DNA of 64,000 nt from Orbus hercynius (GTDB taxonomy: Bacteria > Pseudomonadota > Gammaproteobacteria > Enterobacterales > Orbaceae). The notes beneath the pieces were generated by a model, which saw only the letters and a list, made by a program, of their open reading frames with translations, did not search any database and was not told where the DNA came from. A program made the translations under genes and the position numbers. The stretch is taken from the NCBI RefSeq assembly GCF_003634275.1, contig NZ_RBWY01000005.1, forward strand, positions 16,095 through 80,094, in the 5' to 3' direction. Positions 17,732-28,159 of the stretch are shown here, in pieces. Within the stretch, counting starts at the first letter, position 1. Each line of letters opens with the position of its first letter.

Positions 17732-18655
17732 ATGCAATTTTTTATTATTTTATTCCCGGTATTTTGTATTTTTATTGTCGGGTTCATTGCCCAAAAAGCA
17801 CTCAAATTTGATATCGCTAATTTATCAAAGATGTCGCTGTACGTTTTATCGCCTTTTTTGGCGTTTAAAACCTTTTATCTGCACCACTTAACCATTGACT
17901 ATCTGTACTATATTATCTATATCTTCTCGCTGTGCTTTATTTTAGTGGCGATCATTTCGATTTGGTCATGGCTCTGCAAGTACAATACCAAAGAGCGCTG
18001 TGCCATGATTCTCAGCTCATGCTTTATGAATAATGGTAATTATGGTACACCGGTCATTTTAGTTTTTTTTGGTTCATTAGGCTTTGATCTTGCTGTTATT
18101 ACAATGATTTTACAGCAATTTTTGATGAGTACGGTAGGTATTTACTATGCGGTTAAAGGCGGTGGCAATAGCGGTAAAGCCAGCCAGAAAGCGATCATGA
18201 TGAAAGTGATCCGTATGCCTGTTGCCTATGGCGCGTTGCTAGGCATTGCCTTTCAGCTCTGCCAGATTCCGCTTAGCGCTTCAATCTTAACATCGATATC
18301 GATGATTGGTGATGCCTCAATCGTGGTAATTATGATTATTTTAGGCATGCAATTAGCAACATTAAAAGTGGCACAACTTGAGTATAGCAAAATCTCAGTC
18401 GCCTTACTGGTGAGAATGGTCATTTCACCTTTCGTTGCAATGGTATTAGTGCATTTTATGCCAATCGATGCGATGTATAAGCAAATACTCATTGTACTTG
18501 CCGCAATGCCTACTGCCGCAAATACCACGCTGATGTCAGTGCAATTTAATACCAAACCCGAACTGGTTTCGAGTGCAACCTTTATTAGTACATTACTCAG
18601 TTTAGTAACACTGCCAATGGTATTATGGTTAGTCAACGCGCCGATTCCCGCTTAA
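17732..18655 (+). CDS. AEC-family (auxin efflux carrier-type) transporter
   Basis: This inner-membrane carrier of the bile/arsenite/riboflavin superfamily has 307 aa and about ten hydrophobic segments in two five-helix repeats. Family features are the central break NNGNYGTPVILVFFGSLGFDLA near 95-116, and the C-terminal half motif LAAMPTAANTTLMSVQFNTKPELVSSATFISTLLS near 254-288, the AEC hallmark. Bacterial members move organic acids such as malate or malonate; the substrate here is not predictable. It lies 93 bp after glnD. The aldo/keto reductase converges on it from the other side. Confidence 0.88.
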   Translation: MQFFIILFPVFCIFIVGFIAQKALKFDIANLSKMSLYVLSPFLAFKTFYLHHLTIDYLYYIIYIFSLCFILVAIISIWSWLCKYNTKERCAMILSSCFMNNGNYGTPVILVFFGSLGFDLAVITMILQQFLMSTVGIYYAVKGGGNSGKASQKAIMMKVIRMPVAYGALLGIAFQLCQIPLSASILTSISMIGDASIVVIMIILGMQLATLKVAQLEYSKISVALLVRMVISPFVAMVLVHFMPIDAMYKQILIVLAAMPTAANTTLMSVQFNTKPELVSSATFISTLLSLVTLPMVLWLVNAPIPA

Positions 18656-18730
18656 ATTCAGCAAACTAGCATAGTCATTTAACGACGAGCAGTACTATGC
18701 TAGCTCAACACCATTTTACGATGACCTAAA

Positions 18731-19573
18731 TTAAAAACCGTTCTTTTTATAAACATCATTAGGATTAGGTCCAAGGCGCCTATCTTGATTAAGTTTATCA
18801 ATAGCTACGACTTCCTCATCACTTAACACAAAATCAAAAATATTGGCATTATCAGCAATACGGCTGGCATTACTTGATTTTGGTATGGCGATATACCCTT
18901 TTTGCATATGCCAGCGTAGGGTGATTTGGCTAGCGGATTTGTGGTATTTTTCGCCAAGGCTAATTAATAATGTATCTTCATTGACTTTACCTTGTGCCAA
19001 CGGTGACCAAGCTTCAATCGCAATCTGCTCTTGTCGTAAATATTGCACTAACTTCTCTTGAGTAAAATAAGGATGCAGCTCAATCTGGTTGATCATCGGT
19101 TTAATCTTCGCTTGCGTAGCTAGAAGCTCAAGATGTGAAATATTAAAGTTGCAAACGCCAATCGCCTTAGCGCGTTTTTGCGTATAAATGATTTCCAGTG
19201 CTTGCCATGTTTCAAAAAACGTATTGCTCAGTGGCCAGTGAACTAAAAATAGATCGACATAATCCATCTGTAAGTCCGCAAGTACCTGATCAAACGCCTT
19301 GAGTGTTTCATCATAGCCTTGATTGAGATTATGCACTTTCGAAGTAACAAAATAATCCTGTCGCTGATAACCACTATTTTGCAATGCCACACCCAATTGC
19401 TGCTCATTTTTATATAGTTGCGCAGTATCAAAAGCGCGGTATCCAACGTGTAAGGCTTGATTAACAGCCTGATTCATCTCAGCTAAATCAATAATTTTGT
19501 AGGTGCCAAAACCCAGTATAGGTAGTGACACATCTTCATTCAAAGTGATCATTGATGATAGTGATAATGACAT
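18731..19573 (-). CDS. Aldo/keto reductase, DkgA/DkgB-like
   Basis: This is a NADPH-dependent carbonyl reductase of the AKR superfamily with a (beta/alpha)8 barrel. All four catalytic residues are visible: Asp49, Tyr54, Lys79 and His112 (in AFDTAQLY, TSKVHN and LVHWP). The nucleotide-binding segment IPKSSNASRI lies near 226-235. At 280 aa it is typical of the 2,5-diketo-D-gluconate/methylglyoxal reductase group. It is divergent from gstA across 218 bp in which I see no clear operator. True substrate is unknown. Confidence 0.92.
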   Translation of the reverse strand: MSLSLSSMITLNEDVSLPILGFGTYKIIDLAEMNQAVNQALHVGYRAFDTAQLYKNEQQLGVALQNSGYQRQDYFVTSKVHNLNQGYDETLKAFDQVLADLQMDYVDLFLVHWPLSNTFFETWQALEIIYTQKRAKAIGVCNFNISHLELLATQAKIKPMINQIELHPYFTQEKLVQYLRQEQIAIEAWSPLAQGKVNEDTLLISLGEKYHKSASQITLRWHMQKGYIAIPKSSNASRIADNANIFDFVLSDEEVVAIDKLNQDRRLGPNPNDVYKKNGF

Positions 19574-19791
19574 GGCAATCTCCTAATGATATGAACTAAT
19601 ATCTTAATCTAAAGGCTATCAGTATACACGCAATCCTTTATAAATATAGCGCTGCGTTAGCGGTTAATAGTCCCCTCCCTTTCCTTAATTGATAACCATA
19701 CATTTATCATCAAACAACCAAGATAAAACACTTGTTTTTTATGACCAAAAGCGAGATTATGAAACATTGACAGACAATAAGGAGTAACACG

Positions 19792-20388
19792 ATGAAACTT
19801 TACTATAGCCCCGGCGCATGTTCATTAACCCAGCATATTTTACTTGGTATGTCAGGCCTGCCATTTACACTGGAAAAAGTCGATCTTAAAACTAAAAAAA
19901 CGGAACATAATCGTAATTTCCTTGAGATTTCACCGAAAGGACAAGTCCCGTCACTCGAATTGGAAGATGGCACGATTTTGACTGAAAACATTGCGATTGC
20001 GCAGTATATTGCCGATAAAGTGCCGGCAGCAAATTTACTCGCACCAATTGGTCATATTGAACGCTATCAAACCTTATCATGGCTTAGCTATGTCGCCACC
20101 GAACTTCATAAAGCGTATGGTCCCCTTTTCCGCTCGCAAATTCAAGCAGAAAAAGACGCTGCAATTGCCTCATTAGAGCATAAATATGAGTCCCTTGATG
20201 CCGAGCTTAAACATCGTCAGTTCATTGCATCAGAGCATTTCACTATTGCCGATGCTTACCTATACGTCGTATTACGCTGGCGCAAGATTATTCCAAACTT
20301 ACCAGCCTATCCAAATATTGACCTTTTTATGCAGCGCATCGAAGCCTTACCAGCAGTGAAAAAAGCATTAACTCAAGAAGGGTTATAA
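19792..20388 (+). CDS. gstA: Beta-class glutathione S-transferase
   Basis: This cytosolic enzyme conjugates or reduces electrophiles with glutathione. It is 198 aa against 201 for E. coli GstA. The beta-class active-site Cys10 is in YSPGACS. The thioredoxin-fold GSH-binding motif NPKGQVP appears here as SPKGQVP near 47-53, followed by LEDGTILTENIAIAQYIAD. The all-alpha C-terminal domain has FTIADAYLYVVLRW near 144-157. A strong Shine-Dalgarno (AAGGAG) precedes the ATG by 9 bases. It ends at a shared terminator with rhtA. Confidence 0.93.
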   Translation: MKLYYSPGACSLTQHILLGMSGLPFTLEKVDLKTKKTEHNRNFLEISPKGQVPSLELEDGTILTENIAIAQYIADKVPAANLLAPIGHIERYQTLSWLSYVATELHKAYGPLFRSQIQAEKDAAIASLEHKYESLDAELKHRQFIASEHFTIADAYLYVVLRWRKIIPNLPAYPNIDLFMQRIEALPAVKKALTQEGL

Positions 20389-20398
20389 GTCGACTAAC

Positions 20399-20421
20399 AA
20401 CAGGGCTGAATCAGCCCTGTT
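20399..20421. terminator. Bidirectional terminator between gstA and rhtA
   Basis: AACAGGGC and GCCCTGTT form an 8-bp stem around TGAATCA and are followed by TTATTT. It sits in the 36-bp gap between convergent genes. Confidence 0.8.
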
Positions 20422-20424
20422 TAT

Positions 20425-21297
20425 TTAAGTCTTCTCGCCAATCGATTTAATCTTAGGCTTGTGGGCAATAGAAAGCACCGTGCCGATCGAAGAGAGAATA
20501 ATTAGCATAATAGAGAACCATTGGTAGCCAGATAACGTTTCACCTAAAAACATCAATCCGGATAATGCACCCAATACCGGCGATAAACTCATTAAAGTAC
20601 TAAATGTTAAAGCCGGTACTTTGGGTAGCGCGATCATATCTAACGCGTAGGGAATGGCCGATGCCAGTAGTGCGACCAGCAGTGCAAGCGGTAACACATC
20701 TAATGAGAACATCACATCACCACTTTGCCACAAACCTATCGGGAAAATCACGATAGATACCATCACAGAGCCAATCGCCACACTCGATGAACCATGTAAT
20801 TGACCCGCCTTACGCCCAAAGACAATATACATTGCCCAACATGCACCAGCGCCAAGTGCTAAAAAAATACCGACAAAGTCTAAATCGGCATTGGCCTGAT
20901 GAATAGGTAATAACATAATTAATCCGGTAATTGCTATCGCAAGCCAAATAAAATCAATTAATTTACGCGCGGCGCACATAGCAACCATAATTGGCCCGGT
21001 CAATTCAATCGCAACAGCAATACCAATTGGAATACGCGATATCGCAGCATAAAAACAAAAATTCATACAGCCGAGCGCTAAACCATATAAGATAATGTAT
21101 TTCCAGGCTTGCTTAGATACCGCTTTACGCCAAGGCTTGAAAATGAGCACTAGCATGATAGAGGAAAACACTAAACGCCAAGCCGTCATACCAGCAGGGC
21201 CAAGAATAGGGAAAAGATGCTTGGCGAGTGATGAGCTACCTTGCACTGAAGCCATTGAAATGAGAATAATCACAATAGGCCAAAAACGTTTTAGCAT
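20425..21297 (-). CDS. rhtA: Threonine/homoserine exporter RhtA (DMT superfamily)
   Basis: RhtA is an inner-membrane efflux carrier for threonine, homoserine and related amino acids. The 290-aa protein has ten transmembrane segments in two EamA repeats. Matches with E. coli RhtA (295) include ILISMASVQGSSSLAKHLFP at the N-terminus, IGIAVAIELTGP near 91-102, and ALGAGACWAMYIVFG near 146-160. The start is 3 bp after the truB stop on the same strand, so it is co-transcribed and probably translationally coupled to truB. That is not its E. coli setting, where rpsO follows truB. Confidence 0.92.
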   Translation of the reverse strand: MLKRFWPIVIILISMASVQGSSSLAKHLFPILGPAGMTAWRLVFSSIMLVLIFKPWRKAVSKQAWKYIILYGLALGCMNFCFYAAISRIPIGIAVAIELTGPIMVAMCAARKLIDFIWLAIAITGLIMLLPIHQANADLDFVGIFLALGAGACWAMYIVFGRKAGQLHGSSSVAIGSVMVSIVIFPIGLWQSGDVMFSLDVLPLALLVALLASAIPYALDMIALPKVPALTFSTLMSLSPVLGALSGLMFLGETLSGYQWFSIMLIILSSIGTVLSIAHKPKIKSIGEKT

Positions 21298-21300
21298 AAC

Positions 21301-22209
21301 TTATTGTTCCGTTTGTATTAATCGTTTTGGTGAGATTTGATTTGCCAGCCATTCACCACAGCCAATAAATTGATCTTGACGATATAATCTAACAAGCTGC
21401 TCGCACTCACTAAATTGCTCAATGCGTATCGTTCGACCTAACAAAATATCTTGCCCCTGCTGCTCAGACAGTACCAATTGAGAGTAATCTTGCACTGGAC
21501 TATCTACCGGTAATAATAGCGAATCAAGTAACACTAAGTCATCGGCGTGCTCTTGAATAAACGCAAGTGACAGCATTTTATCACTTGGATACTGCGATAC
21601 CTGCAGCCGACGCAGATAAATAATATGCGCCCCACAGCCTAAGAGTTCGCCTAAATCATCAATAATGGTTCGAATATAAGTGCCTTTTGAACAGTGTATT
21701 TCCAGTTCAAGCTCATCCTGACGTAAATCAATTAAACGATTTTCATAAATGGTGATCGGACGCGCTTCTCGTTCAATGGTAATACCTTGTCTGGCATATT
21801 CATAGAGCGGGCGCCCTTGATGTTTTAAAGCAGAAAACATGGTCGGTACTTGTAAAATATCTCCGCGAAACTGCTCAAGCATCGGTTCAATATCAGATAA
21901 GTTGAGATGAACCGGTTTTTGCGCAATAACTTGACCATCAGAATCGGACGTATCGGTGCGCTGACCTAAGCGCGCAATCACACGATAGCGTTTATCCGAA
22001 TCGAGCAGATATTGTGAAAATTTGGTTGATTCGCCAAAACAGATCGGCAACATACCTGTTGCAAGCGGATCCAGAGCTCCCGTATGTCCAGCCTTTTGCG
22101 CGGTAAAGATGCGTTTTACTTTTTGTAATACATCATTCGATGTCATACCGGTTGGTTTATCGAGAAGTAATACGCCATTAATATCACGGCCTTTGCGTTT
22201 TCTTGCCAT
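21301..22209 (-). CDS. truB: tRNA pseudouridine-55 synthase TruB
   Basis: TruB converts U55 to pseudouridine in the T-loop of tRNAs and acts as a tRNA chaperone. The 302-aa protein (E. coli 314) has the catalytic aspartate Asp47 in [29 protein letters not shown] near 180-193 and a C-terminal PUA-like region follow. In E. coli truB directly follows rbfA; here an autotransporter gene with its own terminators lies between them. A short gap (22210-22291) is all that can hold its promoter. Confidence 0.97.
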   Translation of the reverse strand: MARKRKGRDINGVLLLDKPTGMTSNDVLQKVKRIFTAQKAGHTGALDPLATGMLPICFGESTKFSQYLLDSDKRYRVIARLGQRTDTSDSDGQVIAQKPVHLNLSDIEPMLEQFRGDILQVPTMFSALKHQGRPLYEYARQGITIEREARPITIYENRLIDLRQDELELEIHCSKGTYIRTIIDDLGELLGCGAHIIYLRRLQVSQYPSDKMLSLAFIQEHADDLVLLDSLLLPVDSPVQDYSQLVLSEQQGQDILLGRTIRIEQFSECEQLVRLYRQDQFIGCGEWLANQISPKRLIQTEQ

Positions 22210-22291
22210 TATCTAAATTAACCTAAATATCATCCGTAAATTGTGAACTGTTATACCTTAAAATATTTTTTTTTCAAATCTTTATTAAAAA

Positions 22292-22317
22292 ATAAACCCC
22301 AACAATATGGGGTTTAT
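22292..22317 (-). terminator. Intrinsic terminator of the autotransporter gene
   Basis: On the minus strand a perfect 9-bp stem (22309-22317 with 22292-22300) has an 8-base loop and is followed by a run of T residues from 22291. It separates the autotransporter from truB. Confidence 0.88.
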
Positions 22318-22352
22318 CATACCTACAACACATCAGCCTCAAGTTAGATGAA

Positions 22353-24716
22353 TTACCAAGTGTAACGGTAACCGACATTCAATTTCCATAACTGTTTAAA
22401 ATCAGCCCCGCGAGACTGCTCAATATCAAAATAGACATTATGTAAATTTTCAATTTGCATATTAAAACCGACGCCATAACTCCACCAATTGCTACCTAAA
22501 TCAGTTTTAATGCTTTCATCATTAATTTTGCCGTCTAAATCACCATCAAACTCGTGAAAATAATTGGTTTTAACATAAAGATTGGCGGGGTTTTCTGCTT
22601 GAGAGAAATCATAACCAACCATCACACCAACCTTACCTAACATCGACGAATAACTATCAAAACTAATGTGCTGGCCATTACTCGCCGTAAATGAATCACT
22701 AGCAACTCGGCTATAAGATAATTGTGCTGATGGTTCGGTGAACCAACCGGTTTTTTGTTGTTCTAAGAAATAATATTTATAACCTAATTCAGAGCTTAAC
22801 CCAACCACAGTACTATTGGTATCGCCATACACGGAATTATTTTGGTTATCTTGTAAGCTAAAGTCTTGTTTTTGTCGGCCCAATTTGAACACGTTATCAA
22901 CATAGAAACCATTCACATTTGTATACGTTCCGTACGCATTAATGTAGTAAGAATCGATATTACCATCACCACGTTCGTAGTTTTGATCACTGTGAGTATA
23001 ACCAAATGCTAAACCGAGATAGGCATTAGCGTTTTCATTAAGGATATACTTACGATCAGCACCCACTTGCATACCATAAAATTTTTGGTCAAAACCGGAA
23101 AGTTGGCTATTACCATCCACTTTATTTTTGCCCGCAAGTAGTTTAACCCACAAATCACCCTCTGATGCCGATTGACGTAACTCGCCCATACGTTGTAATA
23201 AACTTTGGTTTTCATTGTAATTCATCAAATAACCGGCCCGTAATCCATTGATCGCATTATTGGTTGTTAACGAAAATGACTCTTTCCGTTCTAATTGCCA
23301 ATCATTGCCCGCTTGCGTAATCCCATATTGGTAGGCACCAATATTAGCTAGATTTGGCATACTGAACGTTGCGCTTCCACCTTTTGTTGTAATAATGGTG
23401 GCACCATTGGCCGCATCACCAGCATTATTACCAGAATCAACGACTTCAACCGTGTGATTACCGGTCGCCCCATTGGCATCAGTAATGGACAATAACATGC
23501 CTGTCGTGTAGTTATCAAAGATGATGTTACCTTGACCGGCTAATGAGTTAATGCTCGAGCTATCGGTCATTGTCCAGCTACTGCCATCAGCAAAATTAAC
23601 CGCGATTTTGCCCGCTGATACGCCAGCAGAATTATTTGGATTAGCATAGTTATCCATTTTGCCAGTTACCTTTGCATTACCCGATAAATTTAAATTCATC
23701 ACCCCCTCATCCGATGCCTCAATATCACCTGCCATCGTTGAATTACCTGATAAGTTCATATTAATCAGACCTGATTGCTGAGCGTAGATATTACCTATCA
23801 CTTGCGAAGACTTCGATAAATTTAAATTAATTTTACCAGTGTCTACAGCGTAAGAATCACCTTCTAGATAGGCTTGTCCATTGAGTTCAACCGTTCCGGC
23901 GGTTGCTTCAATGACGCTACTATTGGCGTTATTGGCAACAACTCGAATATCACCATCAGCCTTAATCGTATGATTATCAAGTTCTGAGACCAATCCAACA
24001 CCACTAGCCATATTAATATCCAAGCCATCTTTAAAATAAATTAAACCAGGATTATTCAGTAGTGTACCCGTTGCAATTACGCCGATACTATTTGGTGCAT
24101 TCATGGTGATTGAAACGTTTTTATCAAATGTCATCGATGGTGCATTTTGATCAGGGTTATTAGCAACCTGAGAAAAAATACCATAGCTACTCCCACCGTT
24201 TGCAACAATCGTTACTTCATCTTTAAACTCGCTATTTGAGCCCTCAACTGATGAACTGTATCCGCGAATCCCAATTGATGATAAGCCGGAGGATTCGATA
24301 TTAAGCTTATTATTGAAGATAGCATTACCTTGGCTAGCAATATACACCCCACTACCAGCATTAAATTTAATATCGATATCACTATTAGCCGTAAATACCC
24401 CTCCACCAATAACGCGAATACCATAAAAAGAGTTGTAATTACCCGCCGCATTTGAGGTGATACCAAAGATATTGCTACTATTTACTATCATCTGCTGACT
24501 ATTGCTGACAGATAAACCATCGCCAGTTGTAGTATTAATCTGTGGTGTTAGCGCGCCATTCGTGGTGGTATTGATCGTAATATTATCACTGGTCGCTGCA
24601 ACCGTTGAGGCTGGAAAGTTAGTATCAGTTAATGTCGTCAGTGCGTAGCTGTTATTGGCATATAAGGCAGATAGCACTGCTAAAGACAAAACTTTATAGT
24701 AAAGGTCAATCTTCAT
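22353..24716 (-). CDS. Type V autotransporter adhesin-like outer-membrane protein
   Basis: The 787-aa protein has a classic signal peptide (1-26, ending NNSYA), a passenger of about 26-500, and a C-terminal beta-barrel of about 510-787 ending in the aromatic GYRYTW. The passenger is rich in N, S, T and G with short beta-helix-like repeats, for example NLNLSGNAKVTG and NMNLSGNSTMAG spaced by 25 residues. No protease triad or RGD motif is evident. Homologues mediate adhesion or aggregation; passenger function here is unknown. It is flanked by terminators on both sides and interrupts the rbfA-truB junction, so it looks like an accessory gene inserted in a housekeeping operon. Confidence 0.9.
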   Translation of the reverse strand: MKIDLYYKVLSLAVLSALYANNSYALTTLTDTNFPASTVAATSDNITINTTTNGALTPQINTTTGDGLSVSNSQQMIVNSSNIFGITSNAAGNYNSFYGIRVIGGGVFTANSDIDIKFNAGSGVYIASQGNAIFNNKLNIESSGLSSIGIRGYSSSVEGSNSEFKDEVTIVANGGSSYGIFSQVANNPDQNAPSMTFDKNVSITMNAPNSIGVIATGTLLNNPGLIYFKDGLDINMASGVGLVSELDNHTIKADGDIRVVANNANSSVIEATAGTVELNGQAYLEGDSYAVDTGKINLNLSKSSQVIGNIYAQQSGLINMNLSGNSTMAGDIEASDEGVMNLNLSGNAKVTGKMDNYANPNNSAGVSAGKIAVNFADGSSWTMTDSSSINSLAGQGNIIFDNYTTGMLLSITDANGATGNHTVEVVDSGNNAGDAANGATIITTKGGSATFSMPNLANIGAYQYGITQAGNDWQLERKESFSLTTNNAINGLRAGYLMNYNENQSLLQRMGELRQSASEGDLWVKLLAGKNKVDGNSQLSGFDQKFYGMQVGADRKYILNENANAYLGLAFGYTHSDQNYERGDGNIDSYYINAYGTYTNVNGFYVDNVFKLGRQKQDFSLQDNQNNSVYGDTNSTVVGLSSELGYKYYFLEQQKTGWFTEPSAQLSYSRVASDSFTASNGQHISFDSYSSMLGKVGVMVGYDFSQAENPANLYVKTNYFHEFDGDLDGKINDESIKTDLGSNWWSYGVGFNMQIENLHNVYFDIEQSRGADFKQLWKLNVGYRYTW

Positions 24717-24951
24717 TGTTTTCTATTCCTATGAATTATTGTTATTAATAAATTTTTAACTAATATACTTTTTTTGTTTGAAATTGTTAATACAAATCTC
24801 AATTTTTATATAACTATTCTCTATGCGATTCAGAGTGATAAAAGATAAGGTACATGAGAAATGGTGTTTGACCATAAATACAGCAGTGCCAGGATAAGAG
24901 TAGTATGTATCATGCTTATTGAATTTATGCCAATAAACAACTAATAAAAAA

Positions 24952-24978
24952 ATAACCTGAATGAAATAATCAGGTTAT
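24952..24978 (-). terminator. Intrinsic terminator after rbfA
   Basis: On the minus strand a 9-bp perfect stem (24970-24978 with 24952-24960) and 9-base loop is followed by TTTTTTT. It ends the rimP-nusA-infB-rbfA transcript. Between it and the autotransporter start (24717-24951) the DNA is AT-rich with no clear feature beyond an AGGAA-type ribosome binding site. Confidence 0.9.
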
Positions 24979-24994
24979 AGCTGAAATCAAATTA

Positions 24995-25372
24995 TTAGTC
25001 TTTATGTCGGCGTTCGTCGTTATTGATCACTTCGCTAACCAAATTAGACATACGCATGCCTTCAACCAACGACTCATCATAAACAAATTTTAGTTCAGGA
25101 ATAATTCTTAATTGCATCGCCTTACCAACTAATGAACGAATATACCCTGTTGCGTCGTTTAATATTTTCAGCCCTTGATTGACAACATCAGGATCTTTAT
25201 CATTAAGAAATGTGACAAAGATTTTGGCATAAGATAAGTCTCTCGATAGCTCAACATCTGAAACTGTTACCATACCTAAACGCGGATCTTTAATCTCTCT
25301 TTGCAAGATAATTGCAATTTCTTTTTGCAATTCATGACCGACCCGTTGTGGACGACTAAATGATTTTGCCAT
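24995..25372 (-). CDS. rbfA: 30S ribosome-binding factor RbfA
   Basis: RbfA is a KH-like RNA-binding protein needed for 16S 5'-end maturation and cold adaptation. The ATG at 25372 ([20 protein letters not shown]) matches the E. coli start and has AGAGAGGA about 7 bases upstream; an in-frame start at 25414 would add 14 residues. The product is 126 aa (E. coli 133). The family stretch [27 protein letters not shown] lies near 38-64. It is 94 bp downstream of infB in the conserved operon. Confidence 0.96.
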   Translation of the reverse strand: MAKSFSRPQRVGHELQKEIAIILQREIKDPRLGMVTVSDVELSRDLSYAKIFVTFLNDKDPDVVNQGLKILNDATGYIRSLVGKAMQLRIIPELKFVYDESLVEGMRMSNLVSEVINNDERRHKD

Positions 25373-25466
25373 ATTAAATCCTCTCTTTTGCACAATAGCC
25401 CCTGCCATAACCACAATACATCTCGTTCATAAAGCAGAGGCTAATCATTGACAATCGATCTATTGT

Positions 25467-28130
25467 TTATATAGTACGTTTAATTTCAATCGTTTCAAAT
25501 ACTTCGATCATATCACCGACACGTACATCATTATAGTTACGAACCCCAATACCACACTCCATACCATTACGGACTTCGTTCATATCATCTTTAAAGCGGC
25601 GTAATGATTCAAGTTCACCTTCATAGATAACAACATTATCACGTAATACACGAATACGATTATGACGTTTAACCACACCTTCAGTTACCATACAGCCAGC
25701 AATTGCACCAAATTTTGGTGATTTAAACACATCGCGCACTTCAGCAAGACCAATAATTTCTTGTTTATATTCAGGAGCAAGCATACCGCTCATCGCCTGT
25801 TTAACTTCATCAATTAAGTCATAAATAACAGAGTAATAACGTAAGTCAAGATTTTCAGACTCAATCACTTTACGCGCAGAGGCATCAGCACGAACGTTGA
25901 AACCTAAAATTATCGCGTTAGATGCAGCGGCTAACGAAGCATCCGTTTCGGTAATTCCACCGACACCAGAACCGATAATTTTGACTTTAACTTCATCCGT
26001 TGATAACTTAATTAAAGCATCGCAGATCGCTTCAACAGAACCTTGTACATCAGCTTTAAGCACAATATTAAGCTCAGAAACATCACCGTCGGTCATATTA
26101 GTAAACATATTCTCTAGTTTTGCTTTTTGCTGACGTGCCAGTTTGACATCACGGAATTTGCCTTGACGATAGAGCGCAACTTCACGCGCTTTTTTCTCAT
26201 CGCGAACAACAGTTGCTTCATCACCAGCGGAAGGTACACCGGATAAACCTAAGATTTCAACTGGCATTGATGGACCTGCAACCAGAACTTCTTTACCAAG
26301 CTCATTACGCATTGCACGAATACGTCCATACTCAAAACCACAAAGCACGATATCGCCTTTATGTAGCGAGCCTGATTGCACAAGAACGGTTGCAACAGGA
26401 CCTCGGCCTTTGTCTAAGAACGACTCAATCACCACGCCACTTGCCATACCGGTTTCAATTTCTCTTAACTCTAATACTTCAGCTTGTAATAGAATGGCTT
26501 CAAGCAATTGATCAATGCCTGTGCCTGCTTTTGCAGAAACATGAACAAATTGCGCATCACCGCCCCAATCTTCAGACATAACGCCATATTGAGCTAATTC
26601 ACCTTTAACGCGATCAGGATCGGCTTCTGGTTTATCAATTTTATTCACAGCAACTACGATTGGCACATTCGCCGCTTTAGCATGTTGTATTGCTTCAATT
26701 GTCTGTGGCATCACCCCATCATCCGCTGCTACAACAAGTACCACGATATCAGTTGCCTTCGCCCCTCGTGCACGCATTGATGTAAATGCCGCATGGCCTG
26801 GTGTATCTAAAAAGGTAATATCACCATTGGCTGTTTTCACATGATAAGCACCAATGTGCTGAGTAATTCCCCCAGCTTCTCCTGAAGCTACCTTCGCTTT
26901 ACGAATGTAGTCAAGTAACGAGGTTTTACCATGGTCAACATGACCCATAATGGTCACAACCGGTGCTCGAGAAACTTTTTCAGCCCCTGTATCACGATCG
27001 CTCATGAGTGATTCTTCTAACTCATTTTCACGACGTAACATCACTTTATGCCCCATTTCTTCAGCCACAAGTTGTGCAGTTTCTTGGTCAATCACTTGAT
27101 TAATGGTTGCCATAGCCCCCATTTTCATCATTGTTTTAATAACTTCTGAACCTTTTACTGCCATCTTATTAGCCAGTTCAGCAACGGTGATAGTCTCACC
27201 GATAAGAACATCGCGATTAACCGCTTGAACAGGTTTGTTAAATCCTTGCTGAATCGTACTCTTACCTTTCTTTTTGTGACCACTGCGCGTGATTGCTCTG
27301 GCCTCTTCGCGTTCAGCTTTACTTTCTGAAAGTTTGCTACCTTTTTTCTGTTTAGTCACTTTGCTACTACGACCTCGAGCTCGGCCACTTTCCACTTCTC
27401 GATCATTATCATCTTCAGCGGCTCTTGCATAAACAGAAGTCGTTAAATGATAATCTTCATCTTCAGGACCTCGTTCTGGCGTTTTAGTCTCGGTGTTATA
27501 TTGCTCTGCAAGTTTCCTCGCTTCTTCTGCCATACGTTTTGCTTCTTCTTCAAGTTTTCGACGGTTTTCTTCTTCAGCTTTACGTTTGATCTCATTAGCC
27601 TCAGCTTCTAAGCGAGCTTTGTCTTCAGCTGCTTTTTTTGCTTTGGGATCTAACGTCGCTTCTTTTTCAGCATTTGCTTTAGCAATCGCAGCTTGCTTAA
27701 GTTTTTCTTCTTGCTCTTTCTCTTTACGTTTTTGCGCTTCAGCCTCGTGTTTTGCTTTTGCTTCAGCGTCTAAGCGAGCTTTTTCTTCAACCGCTTTTTG
27801 TTCAGCTTCTAAACGGGATTTTTCCTGTTCAGCGGCAATAGCAGCAGGATCTTGTTTGACAAAAGTACGTTTTTTTCGCACCTCAATTTTTACTTCTTTA
27901 CTTTTACCACCCGAACTTGGAACATTGATTGTTGAGTGGGTTTTACGCTGTAACGTCAATTTAGTGGGGCCTTTTTGCGGATTTAAATGTGCAAGTAGTG
28001 CCTCTTTCTCACTTTGACTAACTGTATCCGATGCACTTTTTTTGATACCGGCATCAGCAAACTGCTGCAACAGGGTGTCTACTGGAGTTTTAATCTCTTG
28101 TGCCAGGGTTTCTATTGATACTTTGGTCAT
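25467..28130 (-). CDS. infB: Translation initiation factor IF-2
   Basis: IF-2 is the GTPase that brings fMet-tRNA to the 30S subunit and promotes subunit joining. The 887-aa protein compares with 890 in E. coli. Order: N-terminal IF2_N domain (1-50), a long charged Lys/Glu/Ala helix (about 100-215), a second IF2_N domain, then G domain with GHVDHGKTS near 395, DTPGHAAF and NKIDKP, and the C-terminal domains ending in the fMet-tRNA-binding fold. The charged linker has compositionally biased codons but no frameshift. It is 29 bp downstream of nusA. Confidence 0.98.
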   Translation of the reverse strand: MTKVSIETLAQEIKTPVDTLLQQFADAGIKKSASDTVSQSEKEALLAHLNPQKGPTKLTLQRKTHSTINVPSSGGKSKEVKIEVRKKRTFVKQDPAAIAAEQEKSRLEAEQKAVEEKARLDAEAKAKHEAEAQKRKEKEQEEKLKQAAIAKANAEKEATLDPKAKKAAEDKARLEAEANEIKRKAEEENRRKLEEEAKRMAEEARKLAEQYNTETKTPERGPEDEDYHLTTSVYARAAEDDNDREVESGRARGRSSKVTKQKKGSKLSESKAEREEARAITRSGHKKKGKSTIQQGFNKPVQAVNRDVLIGETITVAELANKMAVKGSEVIKTMMKMGAMATINQVIDQETAQLVAEEMGHKVMLRRENELEESLMSDRDTGAEKVSRAPVVTIMGHVDHGKTSLLDYIRKAKVASGEAGGITQHIGAYHVKTANGDITFLDTPGHAAFTSMRARGAKATDIVVLVVAADDGVMPQTIEAIQHAKAANVPIVVAVNKIDKPEADPDRVKGELAQYGVMSEDWGGDAQFVHVSAKAGTGIDQLLEAILLQAEVLELREIETGMASGVVIESFLDKGRGPVATVLVQSGSLHKGDIVLCGFEYGRIRAMRNELGKEVLVAGPSMPVEILGLSGVPSAGDEATVVRDEKKAREVALYRQGKFRDVKLARQQKAKLENMFTNMTDGDVSELNIVLKADVQGSVEAICDALIKLSTDEVKVKIIGSGVGGITETDASLAAASNAIILGFNVRADASARKVIESENLDLRYYSVIYDLIDEVKQAMSGMLAPEYKQEIIGLAEVRDVFKSPKFGAIAGCMVTEGVVKRHNRIRVLRDNVVIYEGELESLRRFKDDMNEVRNGMECGIGVRNYNDVRVGDMIEVFETIEIKRTI

Positions 28131-28159
28131 GTGTTACTGTCCCTTCCTGTTACGTTTAA

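Noticed and set aside
27493..28017. Open frame opposite infB, Ser/Ala/Phe-rich
   Set aside because: It is the antisense image of the Lys/Glu/Ala-rich linker of IF-2; composition bias explains its length.
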